From JBDNJM01 sp041687755 (GTDB taxonomy: Bacteria; Planctomycetota; UBA1135; GCA-002686595), in contig JBDNJM010000034.1 of the NCBI GenBank assembly GCA_041687755.1, positions 103,425-167,424 on the forward strand: 64,000 nucleotides of DNA. Reading direction: 5' to 3'. The notes under the pieces are model-generated. The model searched no databases. It was not told the DNA's origin and saw nothing but the letters and a program-made list of their open reading frames with translations. Made by a program: the position numbers and the translations under genes. Positions 51,509 through 60,242 of the stretch are shown piece by piece (position 1 is the first letter of the stretch; each line of letters begins with the position of its first letter).

Positions 51509-53053
51509 ATGGCTACCGCACGCACCCTGGGAAGCTGCCTGACCGCCGTCGGAGCAGAGAACGTTACCGTCGAGGCCCGCTTCGAACCAAAGGACAAGGG
51601 TCCGGTCGAGGTCGTGCTGTCCGGCCTCCCCGACGCCGTGATCCGCGAGGCGCGCGCGAGGCTGACCTGCGCTCTCAGGGTCTCGGGGCTCGGGCTGGGG
51701 TCCGGCCGCCTGACCCTGAACCTCGTGCCCTCTGGCCTGAAGAAGCGCGGAGAACTGCTCGACCTGCCCCTGGCCCTGGCCGCAGCGGCCGCCGGTGGGC
51801 ACCTGGACCCGCGCTGGCTCAGGGGTGTGCTGCTGATCGGCGAGGTCGGCATCGACGGCCGACTGCACGACGTGCCCGGCGGACTGGCAGCGGCCTCTGC
51901 GGCGGCCGCCGCGGGCGTGCACCGGGTCATCGCGCCACGGCGCACCGCCCGCGAGGCCGCCTGGCTGCCCGGCACCGAGGCCTTCGCCGCCCGCAGCCTC
52001 GCCGAGGCCGTCGGTCTAGCCGCCGGAGACTCGGGCACCCTCGCCCGCGGGAGAATCGTGCTCGAGCCCGAGGTGCTTGCCACCGCGCTTCCGCTTCACC
52101 CCCGGCTCTCTTCGGTGCGCGGTCAAGCCTTGGGCAAGCAGGCGCTCGAACTCGCGGCCTGCGGCGGGCACGGCCTGCTGCTCAGCGGACCGCCCGGCAC
52201 CGGCAAGACCATGCTCGCCCGCGCGCTGCCCGAACTGCTGCCCATGCCCGAACTGGAGGAACGCATCGAGATCACCCGCGTGCAAAGCGCGGCCGGGCGC
52301 TGGCCGGAGGGCCTGTGCTCCGAGCGGCCCTTCCGCGCCCCGCACCACACCGTCAGCTACGCCGGCCTCGTCGGCGGCGGCAACCCCCCGGCCGCCGGCG
52401 AGATCACGCTCGCGCACGGGGGCGTGCTGTTTCTCGATGAGCTGCCGGAGTTCCGCCGCGAGTCGCTTGAGGCCCTGCGTCAGCCACTGGAGAGCGGGCA
52501 CATCCTCGTCTCGCGCGCGGGCGCCAGCGCTTGCCTGCCCGCCGCGTTTCAGCTCGTCGCCGCGATGAACCCCTGCCCGTGCGGCTACTTGGGGCACCCC
52601 ACGCTCCCCTGCCGCTGCACGCCGCTCGCCGTGCGGCGCTACGCCGAGCGCATCTCCGGCCCCTTGCTCGACCGCATCGACGTGCGTGTTGAACTCCCCG
52701 CGCCTGGCGTCGCCGAGCTGTTCGAGGAGCGGCTCCAGGCCGCCGATGGGGCAGAGAGCGCAGCGCGCCACGAACGCCTGGCCGCCGCCGCCGCCCTGCG
52801 CGCGGGCCGCGGTCAGTCCTGCGCCAACGCCCGACTGGACCCCGGGGCGCTCGACGCGGTCGCGCCGCTCGACCGCGAGCAGCTGCACCTGCTGACCCGC
52901 GCCCAGGAGCGCGCCGGGCTCTCCGCCCGGGCGATCCAGTCCCTGCGCCGGCTCGCGCGCAGCGCAGCCGATCTCGCCAACTCCAGCGAGGTGGGCACGG
53001 AACACCTCGCCCTGGCCCTGCAGCTGCGTCGCACGCCCGAGGTCCCCGTCTAA
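51509..53053 (+). CDS. comM: ComM / YifB Mg-chelatase-like AAA ATPase
   Basis: The product has 514 residues from ATG 51509. The N-terminal YifB domain contains VEVVLSGLPDAVIREARARL, followed by AAA+ motifs: Walker A SGPPGTGKT (about 226-234), HHTVSYAGLVGGG, Walker B GVLFLDELPEF, and a Zn-type CPCGYLGHPTLPCRC. In naturally competent bacteria ComM is a helicase that promotes branch migration during uptake of DNA; comEC also occurs in this window (36562). The stop codon TAA is the first of at least six in a 13-bp tandem array. Confidence 0.94.
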   Translation: MATARTLGSCLTAVGAENVTVEARFEPKDKGPVEVVLSGLPDAVIREARARLTCALRVSGLGLGSGRLTLNLVPSGLKKRGELLDLPLALAAAAAGGHLDPRWLRGVLLIGEVGIDGRLHDVPGGLAAASAAAAAGVHRVIAPRRTAREAAWLPGTEAFAARSLAEAVGLAAGDSGTLARGRIVLEPEVLATALPLHPRLSSVRGQALGKQALELAACGGHGLLLSGPPGTGKTMLARALPELLPMPELEERIEITRVQSAAGRWPEGLCSERPFRAPHHTVSYAGLVGGGNPPAAGEITLAHGGVLFLDELPEFRRESLEALRQPLESGHILVSRAGASACLPAAFQLVAAMNPCPCGYLGHPTLPCRCTPLAVRRYAERISGPLLDRIDVRVELPAPGVAELFEERLQAADGAESAARHERLAAAAALRAGRGQSCANARLDPGALDAVAPLDREQLHLLTRAQERAGLSARAIQSLRRLARSAADLANSSEVGTEHLALALQLRRTPEVPV

Positions 53054-53176
53054 GGGCCCCGTCTAAGGGCCCCGTCTAAGGGCCCCGTCTAAGGGCCCCG
53101 TCTAAGGGCCCCGTCTAAGGGCCCCGTTCTAGAGAAGCCGTTCTAGAGGCCCGGACTAGCCCGGAACCCCATCTAG
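53045..53176 (+). repeat. 13-bp tandem repeat beginning at the comM stop codon
   Basis: The unit gtctaagggcccc occurs at least six times, with TAA at 53051, 53064, 53077, 53090, 53103 and 53116. Degenerate copies with TAG follow at 53130, 53144, 53157 and 53174. A period of 13 rotates the reading frame at each copy, so the array closes all three frames. Confidence 0.88.
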
Positions 53177-53193
53177 CCCGGGGCCCCCTGCCG

Positions 53194-54474
53194 CTACTCG
53201 TGCCGCAGCGCCTCGACCGGATCCATCGTCGCCGCGCGCCAGGCCGGATACAGCCCGAACAACACCCCGACCCCGGCCGAGATGCAAAAGGCGAGGATCG
53301 GCGCGAGGGGCGTCACGACGGTGCGCATGCCCGCAAAATGCTCGACGGCGATCGGAATGGCGAGGCCCAGCAGCACCCCCACCGCGCCGCCGCCGACCGA
53401 GAGCACCACGCACTCGACCAGAAACTGGCTGACGATGTGCTTGCGCTTGGCGCCCAGCGCCCGGCGGATGCCGATCTCGCGCGTGCGCTCGGTGACCGTG
53501 GCCAACATCACGTTCATGATGCCGATGCCCCCGACCAGCAGACTGATGCCGGCGATCGAGCCCAGCACGATGTTGAAGATGCGCTTGGTCTGGCGCGCGC
53601 TCTCGAGCTCCTCGAGCGGCACGATGACCTCGTAGTCGCCCTCGTCGTGGAAGCGCCCGAGCATCTCGCGCGTGGCGTCGGCAACGTCGAGCACCAGCTC
53701 GGGCTCCTTGACGCCCAGGACCAGCTCGTGGAGCTGCACCTGCTCGATGTCGCGGCTGCCGGAGTTGCTGCGCACGAGCAGCTCCCCGTAGTACTTCTTG
53801 CCGGTCGAGAGCGGCAGGAACAACTCGTCGGTCAGGCCTTCCATGGGCCGTCCCTTGGTGTCCCCGGCCAACACGCGCGGCGCCAGCATGCCGATCACGT
53901 CGTAGTACTCGACGCCGACCTTGACCTGCTGGCCCACGGGGTCGCTAAACGGAAACAGCCGCCGCGCCAGCTCGGAACCCAGCACGCACACGTTCGCCGC
54001 GGAGATCTCGTCCAGATCGGAAAGGAAGCGGCCGGACAGCATCCTGCGGCTGGTCGCCTTGACGTACTCCGAGGTCGTTGCCAGCACCCGCGGTTGCTCC
54101 ACCAGCGGCCCATTGCGCACTTCCTGGGCCAGCTCGCGCACGGGCACGACGCTGTTCAGGAACTGCATGTAGGTCTGCTCGATCCGGCGGTGGTCGGCGT
54201 GGGTCAGGCCGTAGATTGAGACCCGGCTGGACTGGTTGCTGTTCGTCGCCTGCGTCGCAGGCTTGATGCTGCGCAGGATGATGTTCTGGCTCCCGAGCGC
54301 CCGGATTTGGTCCTGAGCCTCCGCGCTCGCGCCCTCGCCAATGGCCAACATAGCGATCACGCTGCTGGTGCCGAACAGCACGCCGAGCGTCGTGAGCAGG
54401 CTGCGCAAACGGTGCAGCAGCAGGCTGCGCACGCCGAGCCGCACGGCGCGTACAAGCCCGAAGGAGTTCTTCAC
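53194..54474 (-). CDS. MacB-type ABC transporter permease
   Basis: The product has 426 residues. One N-terminal span (about 18-45) precedes a large extracytoplasmic domain of MacB_PCD type (about 50-285). Three C-terminal spans form the FtsX domain, with TERTREIGIRRALGAKRKHI before the second, the usual mechanotransmission loop. It forms a tripartite exporter with the ATPase (overlapping by four bases), the adaptor and the TolC-like protein encoded upstream. It ends close to the comM repeat array. Confidence 0.93.
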   Translation of the reverse strand: MKNSFGLVRAVRLGVRSLLLHRLRSLLTTLGVLFGTSSVIAMLAIGEGASAEAQDQIRALGSQNIILRSIKPATQATNSNQSSRVSIYGLTHADHRRIEQTYMQFLNSVVPVRELAQEVRNGPLVEQPRVLATTSEYVKATSRRMLSGRFLSDLDEISAANVCVLGSELARRLFPFSDPVGQQVKVGVEYYDVIGMLAPRVLAGDTKGRPMEGLTDELFLPLSTGKKYYGELLVRSNSGSRDIEQVQLHELVLGVKEPELVLDVADATREMLGRFHDEGDYEVIVPLEELESARQTKRIFNIVLGSIAGISLLVGGIGIMNVMLATVTERTREIGIRRALGAKRKHIVSQFLVECVVLSVGGGAVGVLLGLAIPIAVEHFAGMRTVVTPLAPILAFCISAGVGVLFGLYPAWRAATMDPVEALRHE

Positions 54475-55271
54475 TCGACACTCTCCACGCGGCCGTCCTT
54501 AAGCCGCAGCAGTGCGTGGGCGCGCTCGCCGACCTCTTTCTCGTGGGTCACCATGACGATCGTCTTGCCCTCCGCGTTCAGTTCGTCGAACAGCGCCAAG
54601 ATCTCCAGGGCCGTCGTGCTGTCGAGGTTGCCGGTCGCCTCGTCGGCGAGGATCAGCGCAGGGTTGTTAATCAGCGCACGGGCGATCGCGACGCGCTGCT
54701 GCTGACCGCCGGACAGTTCGCGCGGACGGTGATGCGTGCGCCCTGTTAGGCCGACGCGTTCGGCGAGCATCCTGGCGCGCTCCTCGCCGTCCGCGGGCGG
54801 GTCGTCCTGGTACAGCAGCGGCACGAGGATGTTCTCGATCACGTCCAGCTGCGGGATCAGGTTGTAGGACTGGAACACGAAGCCGAGGTGCCGCGAGCGC
54901 AGCTCGCTCAGGGCATCGTCATCGAGCGCGGCGGTATCCTCACCCCTGACCAAGTAGCGCCCGGAAGTCGGCCGGTCGATGCACCCCAGAATGTTCAGCA
55001 GGGTGGACTTGCCGCTGCCCGAACTGCCCATGATCGACCAGTACGAGCCGGCGGCGAAGTCGAACGAGAAGGACTCCAGGGCCGTGACGTCGATCGCCCC
55101 GGTCGAGTAGACCTTTTGGACCTCGTCCAGGGACGCGACGATCTGGGAGGCGGGTGGCGCGCCGGCCGGCAGGCCGGTGATGCCCTGCTGCACGGTCACC
55201 GCCGGAGGGGCGGCCTCGGGCCGCTCGTTCGAGGCGGCGCCGGGGCCCAGGGCGGGCTCTGCGGTTTCCAT
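54471..55271 (-). CDS. MacB/LolD-type ABC transporter ATP-binding protein
   Basis: The product has 266 residues with an N-terminal Ala/Pro-rich extension of about 45. Walker A is GSSGSGKST, then FVFQSYNLIPQL (Q-loop), the signature LSGGQQQRVAIARAL, Walker B LILADEATGNLD and the H-loop in VTHEKEVGERA. It energises the permease encoded next. The start lies 13 bases after the adaptor stop. Confidence 0.94.
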   Translation of the reverse strand: METAEPALGPGAASNERPEAAPPAVTVQQGITGLPAGAPPASQIVASLDEVQKVYSTGAIDVTALESFSFDFAAGSYWSIMGSSGSGKSTLLNILGCIDRPTSGRYLVRGEDTAALDDDALSELRSRHLGFVFQSYNLIPQLDVIENILVPLLYQDDPPADGEERARMLAERVGLTGRTHHRPRELSGGQQQRVAIARALINNPALILADEATGNLDSTTALEILALFDELNAEGKTIVMVTHEKEVGERAHALLRLKDGRVESVE

Positions 55272-55284
55272 GGGAGGGGCTGGC

Positions 55285-57066
55285 TCAGCTGCCTTGTGCA
55301 GCGGCTGCGGCCGCTGCGGGAGCAGGACTGGAGTTGGCCGGAGCTCCGCCGCGCGTCACCTGGGCGGCTTGTTCGACACCGCCGGCAGCGGGCTGGGGCC
55401 GGCCCCAGCTTCCGCTCGGTGTGGCGGACGTGTTGCTCGAGGTCGACTTCGGCGTCGCCGAGGCGGGGGCACCGCCAGGACTCGGCTTGCCGCCGGCGCC
55501 ACTGGGTGCACCGCCGCTGCCGGGCTTCTGGCTCCATCCGCCACCCTCCCCGGCAGCGCCCTCGGGGCCTCCTCCGGTGCCGGGAGGCTCCGTGGACTGC
55601 TCGCGCGCCGGCTCCAGCTGGAAGCCGTCCGGCTGGCTCAACAGCACGATCTCGTTCTCCTTCAGCCCTTCGAGGATCTCGACCCAGGCCTCGTTGCGCT
55701 GGCCGACGACGACCTTGCGCAGCTCGATCTCGCCCGGCGTGGCCACGAAGGCCACCGGCTCGCCCTTGTCAACGAAGATCGACTGAACGGGCACGTGCAG
55801 CGCGTCGGGCAGCTCTTCGACGAGCACCTCGACCGAGCAGGACATGCCCGGGCGCATGGAGGGATCGAGCTCGAGGATCTCGATCTCGGTCCGGTAGACG
55901 CGCAGGTCCGGGTTCATCCAGGACGTGTTCGAATCGGGCAGCACGGCGCGCGACTTGACGCGCCCGAGGAACGAACGCTCAGGAATCGCGTCCACCTCGA
56001 CCAGCACGTCCTGCCCGACCTGCACCTGCTCCAGCACCGACTCGTGCACGGAGGCCTCGACCAGCATCGAGTTGGCGGAGGGGATCGTGATCAGGCGCTC
56101 ACGCTCGCGCACGCTCTTGCCCTCCGAGATCGGCTCGTCGCGGCTCCAGCGGCTGCCGCCGTCGCGCGCGTACACCACCATGCCCGCGATCGGCGCGAAC
56201 ACTCGAGCCTTCTCGATCTGAGCCTCGTACTTTTCGAGCTTCTCGCGCTCCAGCGAGAGCTTCGCGATGCCCGCCTGGAGGTCCGCCTCGTAGTCCACGA
56301 GTCGCGCCGACGCCTGCAGGCGCACGCGGTCCAGCTCGCGATCGGCCTCTTCGACGTCCGCGGTCAGGCGCAGGATCTCGCGCGGGTGGTCGTACTCGGC
56401 CAGCAACGCCTGGGCGCGCGCGGTCTGGGCGACCTTGATCTCCGCGCGCTGCATAAAGAGCCGGTCGGCTTCCAGCTCGGACGACATTAGGAACCCGTCG
56501 TTAGCCAGGGTCTTCGACCAGCCGAACGTCGTTTCGGCGCGCTTGAGCTCCTCTTCGGCCAACAGGATGTCGTCCTCGGAGGCTTTCTCCTGCTGGGGCC
56601 AATCGCCCTCCATGTACTTGACCTTGTCCGTCTTCGCGAACTCCAGCTGGCGCTCGGCGGCGGCCACATCGCTCGCGTTCTGGCTCTTCTGGATCTCGAG
56701 GATCTGCTCCGCCTTGGTCTTTTGGCTCTCCGCGCTCTGCACGGAGATTTCCTGGGTCAGCTTGCGCTCGCGCAGGTCCGTTGTGTCCAGCTCGACGAGC
56801 AGCTCGCCGGGCTCGACGTACTGGCCCTCGGGAATCAGGTACAGGATCGTGCTGGAGCCCTCCAGCTCGCTCTTGAGCTCGACGGAGTCGGCCGCCGCGA
56901 GGTTGCCGCTTTCGAGCACGCTGATCCGCATCGGCCCGCGACGCACGGCCACGCCTTCGGCGACCTTTTCGGTCGAGGGCCCAACGATGCCCAGTCCACG
57001 GGCCGCGGCGTAGCCGCCACCGCCCAGAAGGCCGAGGATCACAAGGATCAGAAGAAATCGCTTCAT
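55285..57066 (-). CDS. Periplasmic adaptor (membrane fusion) protein of a MacAB-TolC-like exporter
   Basis: The product has 593 residues. Residues 1-25 are a signal anchor. Biotinyl-lipoyl-like halves lie at about 45-90 and 320-350, around a long coiled-coil hairpin (about 90-310, with runs such as SQKTKAEQILEIQKSQ). Beta-barrel and membrane-proximal domains follow to about 495. The last 100 residues are Gly/Pro/Ser-rich low complexity (GGGPEGAAGEGG), an unusual extension for MacA proteins. The ATG overlaps the TolC-like stop by four bases. Confidence 0.9.
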   Translation of the reverse strand: MKRFLLILVILGLLGGGGYAAARGLGIVGPSTEKVAEGVAVRRGPMRISVLESGNLAAADSVELKSELEGSSTILYLIPEGQYVEPGELLVELDTTDLRERKLTQEISVQSAESQKTKAEQILEIQKSQNASDVAAAERQLEFAKTDKVKYMEGDWPQQEKASEDDILLAEEELKRAETTFGWSKTLANDGFLMSSELEADRLFMQRAEIKVAQTARAQALLAEYDHPREILRLTADVEEADRELDRVRLQASARLVDYEADLQAGIAKLSLEREKLEKYEAQIEKARVFAPIAGMVVYARDGGSRWSRDEPISEGKSVRERERLITIPSANSMLVEASVHESVLEQVQVGQDVLVEVDAIPERSFLGRVKSRAVLPDSNTSWMNPDLRVYRTEIEILELDPSMRPGMSCSVEVLVEELPDALHVPVQSIFVDKGEPVAFVATPGEIELRKVVVGQRNEAWVEILEGLKENEIVLLSQPDGFQLEPAREQSTEPPGTGGGPEGAAGEGGGWSQKPGSGGAPSGAGGKPSPGGAPASATPKSTSSNTSATPSGSWGRPQPAAGGVEQAAQVTRGGAPANSSPAPAAAAAAAQGS

Positions 57067-58829
57067 TGGAGGTTCCCGTAGAAGGGGATGGCGTCCGCGT
57101 CGAACGGCTCTCGGGAGAGGCCGTCCGCATTGACGCGGAGTGTTTCTGTGTCGCGCAGCAGCCGGAATTGCGCCAGGCGAAAGTCGATCAGCGCACGGGT
57201 GCGCGAATTTTGTGCGCGCAGGAGCGCGTCCTGAGCCTCGAGCAGGTCACGCGTCGCGGCGCGGGCGGCCTCGAGGTTGCGTTGGGTGCTCTCGACCCGC
57301 CGCACGGCCAGCACAACCGAGCGCTCCTGAATCTCAAGGTCGGCTGAGCGGTTTTGAAGATCGCGCAGCAGGTCGCGCACGGAGACGCGCACGCTGTCTT
57401 CGAACTGCTCGGCCGAACGGCGCGTCGCCGCGACCGTGATCAGCGCGGAGCGGTAGGCCGCGCGCTCAGGGATCCGGTTGATCGCCAAATCCAGGTCCAG
57501 CCCGAGCGACCAGTCGAGGTTGCCGCCCGAGAAGTCGAACGGCTGATCATCGTCGCTCACGCCCCCACCGGTCGCCACGACGTCAACGATATTGCGCAGC
57601 CGGTCGCCGGCGATGTACGCGCGGCGCTCCGCGTCGACCACGAAGTCGAAGCTGTTGGCGAGGTCGAGCCGTCGGGCCACGGCAAGTTCCACCGCTAGGT
57701 CGACGTCGATGTCGATGTCCCCGTACAGCTTGTCGTCGTCGAGCAGCACGAGTGCATCCTCGGCGAGGTCCAGCTCGACTTCGATTGGCAGACCGAGGAA
57801 CAGCTTGAACGAGTCGAGCCCCGACTGCAGGTTCTGGGTCGCCGAGATAACGCCACTGTCGGCGTTCAGCAGATCCTGCTTCGCCTGGTCGAGTTGGATG
57901 TCGCTGACCCGACTCGCCTTGGCCAACGCCTCGTTGCGACGAACGATCTGTGTCAGGGTGGCCTGGTTGGCCAGCGCGTTCGCGAGCGCGTCGCGCTGCT
58001 GCAGGATGCGCCAGTACCTCGTTGCGACATCGACCGCAAAGGTGCGCCGAAAGCGCTCGTACGTGCGCAGCTCGTACAGCAGGTCGCGCTCGGCCTGGGT
58101 CAGCGGCTCGAGGGTGATGCGCCGGCCGAAGCTCTGCAGCAGCGGCTGGGTGATGTTCAGGGAAAAGCTCGAGGTCAGGCTCGAGCCATCGGTCGTGATC
58201 AGCGAGTCGAACAGCGAGAGGCCAATGTTACCGATCACCTGCGCCCCCGTGCCGAACAGCCGCGTCAGGCCTAGGCCCAGACTCCCAGCGAAGGTCTGGG
58301 ACTCGTTGCCGTCGCCGGCTAGGGCCGCCCCGCCGGTGGAGGTCGGGCGCCAGCCGAAGCGCCAGCGCTCGAGCATCAGATCCAGCGACGCCAGGTACAG
58401 CGCCTCCCGCCGGCTCTGCCAGTCGCGGCTGTTTTCAGCCCCGATCAGCAGGCACTCCACAAGCTCCAGTCCACGCACCTCCTGCTCGCCCGTCCCCCCC
58501 AGCAGCCGCAGCCGCAGCACGTCGTCGGACGGCGCCACCTGGAGCGGTTCCTCAGTGAGCCCGACCTCCGCGCGGCGCTCGGCGATCAGCTGGTAGGTGG
58601 CGCGATCCGCCGCCTCGCGATGCTCCTCGGAGCTCATGCAGCCGGCGGCCAGCGCCAAGCAGCCCAAGGCTGCGAGACCACCCAGGTCCAGACCCCCTAT
58701 CGAAGGAGCGCGGCCAGGGAACCGGGACGCCCGCTGCCCAGGCTGCCACTCGCGGTCCGAAATACGAACCGGCCGGGAGTCTCTAGGGGCGTTCAGGAAC
58801 GCAAAAAGGGGTGCTCGTCGGGCGGACAT
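57063..58829 (-). CDS. TolC-family outer membrane efflux lipoprotein
   Basis: The product has 588 residues from ATG 58829; a later start near the lipobox is possible. A lipobox LALAAGC (near residue 64) suggests a lipoprotein. Two long TolC-type repeats (about 160-360 and 375-565) contain heptad-rich helices such as NQATLTQIVRRNEALAKA and ESTQRNLEAARAATRDLLEAQDALLRAQN. It begins the minus-strand operon TolC, adaptor, ATPase, permease and would form the outer-membrane channel. Confidence 0.9.
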   Translation of the reverse strand: MSARRAPLFAFLNAPRDSRPVRISDREWQPGQRASRFPGRAPSIGGLDLGGLAALGCLALAAGCMSSEEHREAADRATYQLIAERRAEVGLTEEPLQVAPSDDVLRLRLLGGTGEQEVRGLELVECLLIGAENSRDWQSRREALYLASLDLMLERWRFGWRPTSTGGAALAGDGNESQTFAGSLGLGLTRLFGTGAQVIGNIGLSLFDSLITTDGSSLTSSFSLNITQPLLQSFGRRITLEPLTQAERDLLYELRTYERFRRTFAVDVATRYWRILQQRDALANALANQATLTQIVRRNEALAKASRVSDIQLDQAKQDLLNADSGVISATQNLQSGLDSFKLFLGLPIEVELDLAEDALVLLDDDKLYGDIDIDVDLAVELAVARRLDLANSFDFVVDAERRAYIAGDRLRNIVDVVATGGGVSDDDQPFDFSGGNLDWSLGLDLDLAINRIPERAAYRSALITVAATRRSAEQFEDSVRVSVRDLLRDLQNRSADLEIQERSVVLAVRRVESTQRNLEAARAATRDLLEAQDALLRAQNSRTRALIDFRLAQFRLLRDTETLRVNADGLSREPFDADAIPFYGNLQ

Positions 58830-59206
58830 GGACAGACTCGGAATCTTGAACCGCCGGAGAGCGACTCGGTTCCGAGGGAATCGGCGCGCCGGGAGGGCGC
58901 AGCCGAAGCGTGGGGAGGGGGGGGGAGGAGGCCCTGCGGACGCGATTTAGGGCCCATCGGGGCCCAGGGGGGGTTACGTCGCAGGAGTGCCGGAAGGAGC
59001 CCGCCTCAGGGTAGTGCGGACTCGGGCAGCCATTAGGACGCCCCATGCGCTTTAAATTTCGTCCAAGTCGGACAACTCTGCAAGGACTCCTCTAGATCCC
59101 GGCACGCCGGTTGCACATCTCAGCCGGAACGGGCCTCACCCGTCCGCCGGGCATCCGGACCTGCGGCCCGGTCTAGAGGTGCCCGTAGGGGCCGCTCGGG
59201 CCTCGC
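58830..59206. other. Intergenic region upstream of the efflux operon
   Basis: This 377-base gap precedes the TolC-like gene (minus strand). It holds a G9 tract (58917-58925), an AT-rich patch tttaaattt (59051-59059) that could be part of a promoter, a short dyad gtcc-aagtc-ggac (59061-59073) and an inverted pair of ctctaga sites. I see no gene in it. Confidence 0.45.
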
Positions 59207-60019
59207 TCAGAACGTCTCCGGCAGGCGATACTCGTGCGTGCGCAAAGCAAAAGCCGTGCCCGCCGCCCCACCGAGCGCCAGCAGTTCGTCCGCCTGGAAC
59301 ACCCACCAGCGCCTCAGTTCCCCCGCGCTCTCCGGATTCTCAGAGATCCACAGCGCCAGACGCAGCCCCGGGAAACCCGGCAGCCCGGCCACCTGCACGA
59401 GCCGCGCCGGCTCGAAGCGACCGCTGTAGGGATCCAGCGCCAGGCAGCGCGCGGGCGCCAGGTCGCGGCGCAACAGTTCGACCAGCGCGGGTCGCCCCAG
59501 CGCCGGCAGTCCGGCCACCGCGGGCGCGACCACCCGCGTCTCCGGCGTCCCCTCCCCTGAGGTGGTGATCCGCAGGTCGCCCTGCACCGGCTCGCCGACC
59601 GCTAACGAGTTCCAGCGTGCATACACGGTGCGCCCGCTGGGAGCGCGCAACTCTCGCTCGACCAGGCGCCGCACGGAGCCGCGCCCGAGGCGCTCGACGC
59701 TGTGGGTCTCGAGCCCGTCCGCACCCCAGATCTCGCGCACCTGCGCGCGCCATTCGCCCGGACCGATCCGCACCAGCTCGCGCCGCGCGTAGCCCAGAAC
59801 CTCCGGTGCCGCCTCTCCCGCCGCCGGCGCCAACCACACGAACGCCTCGCTGCGCTCGACGCGGCGCCGCTCCAGATCCAGCAGCAGCCCCGCCACAGGC
59901 GCGGCGGACGCTGCGGCCTCAACGATGCCGATCGGCTCCCCTATCGGAACCCGCGCCTCTTGAATCGTCGGAACCTGGGTGCCGAACACGACCGCGAGCA
60001 GGGAGCAAAGGAGCTTCAT
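59207..60019 (-). CDS. Exported protein of unknown function
   Basis: The product has 270 residues. The first 19 or so residues (MKLLCSLLAVVFGTQVPTI) look like a signal peptide. The rest is strand-rich, with paired segments such as ELVRIGPGEWRAQVREIWGADG and LRLALWISENPESAGELRRWWVFQADELLALGG. No known motif was recognised. It is alone on the minus strand. The 223 bases upstream (60020-60242) show no other feature. Confidence 0.6.
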   Translation of the reverse strand: MKLLCSLLAVVFGTQVPTIQEARVPIGEPIGIVEAAASAAPVAGLLLDLERRRVERSEAFVWLAPAAGEAAPEVLGYARRELVRIGPGEWRAQVREIWGADGLETHSVERLGRGSVRRLVERELRAPSGRTVYARWNSLAVGEPVQGDLRITTSGEGTPETRVVAPAVAGLPALGRPALVELLRRDLAPARCLALDPYSGRFEPARLVQVAGLPGFPGLRLALWISENPESAGELRRWWVFQADELLALGGAAGTAFALRTHEYRLPETF

Positions 60020-60242
60020 GACCCTTGGATCGGAGCCGGAACGCCGCCCGCCGGAGAGCCGCCTCGCCCCGTCCCTCGACCGGGAAGAGTTTTCTCACTG
60101 AGTGGCTATCCGCCTGGGTGAATCCGGGAGCGCTTCGTCCGCCACGACTCCGTCCGGGGATGGGGCCAGGGGCTCCTGAGAAGCACTTCACGAGGAGCTG
60201 GCCACGGGCTCACGGCCTCTCGGCCAGGCCGCTGCGAGCGCC

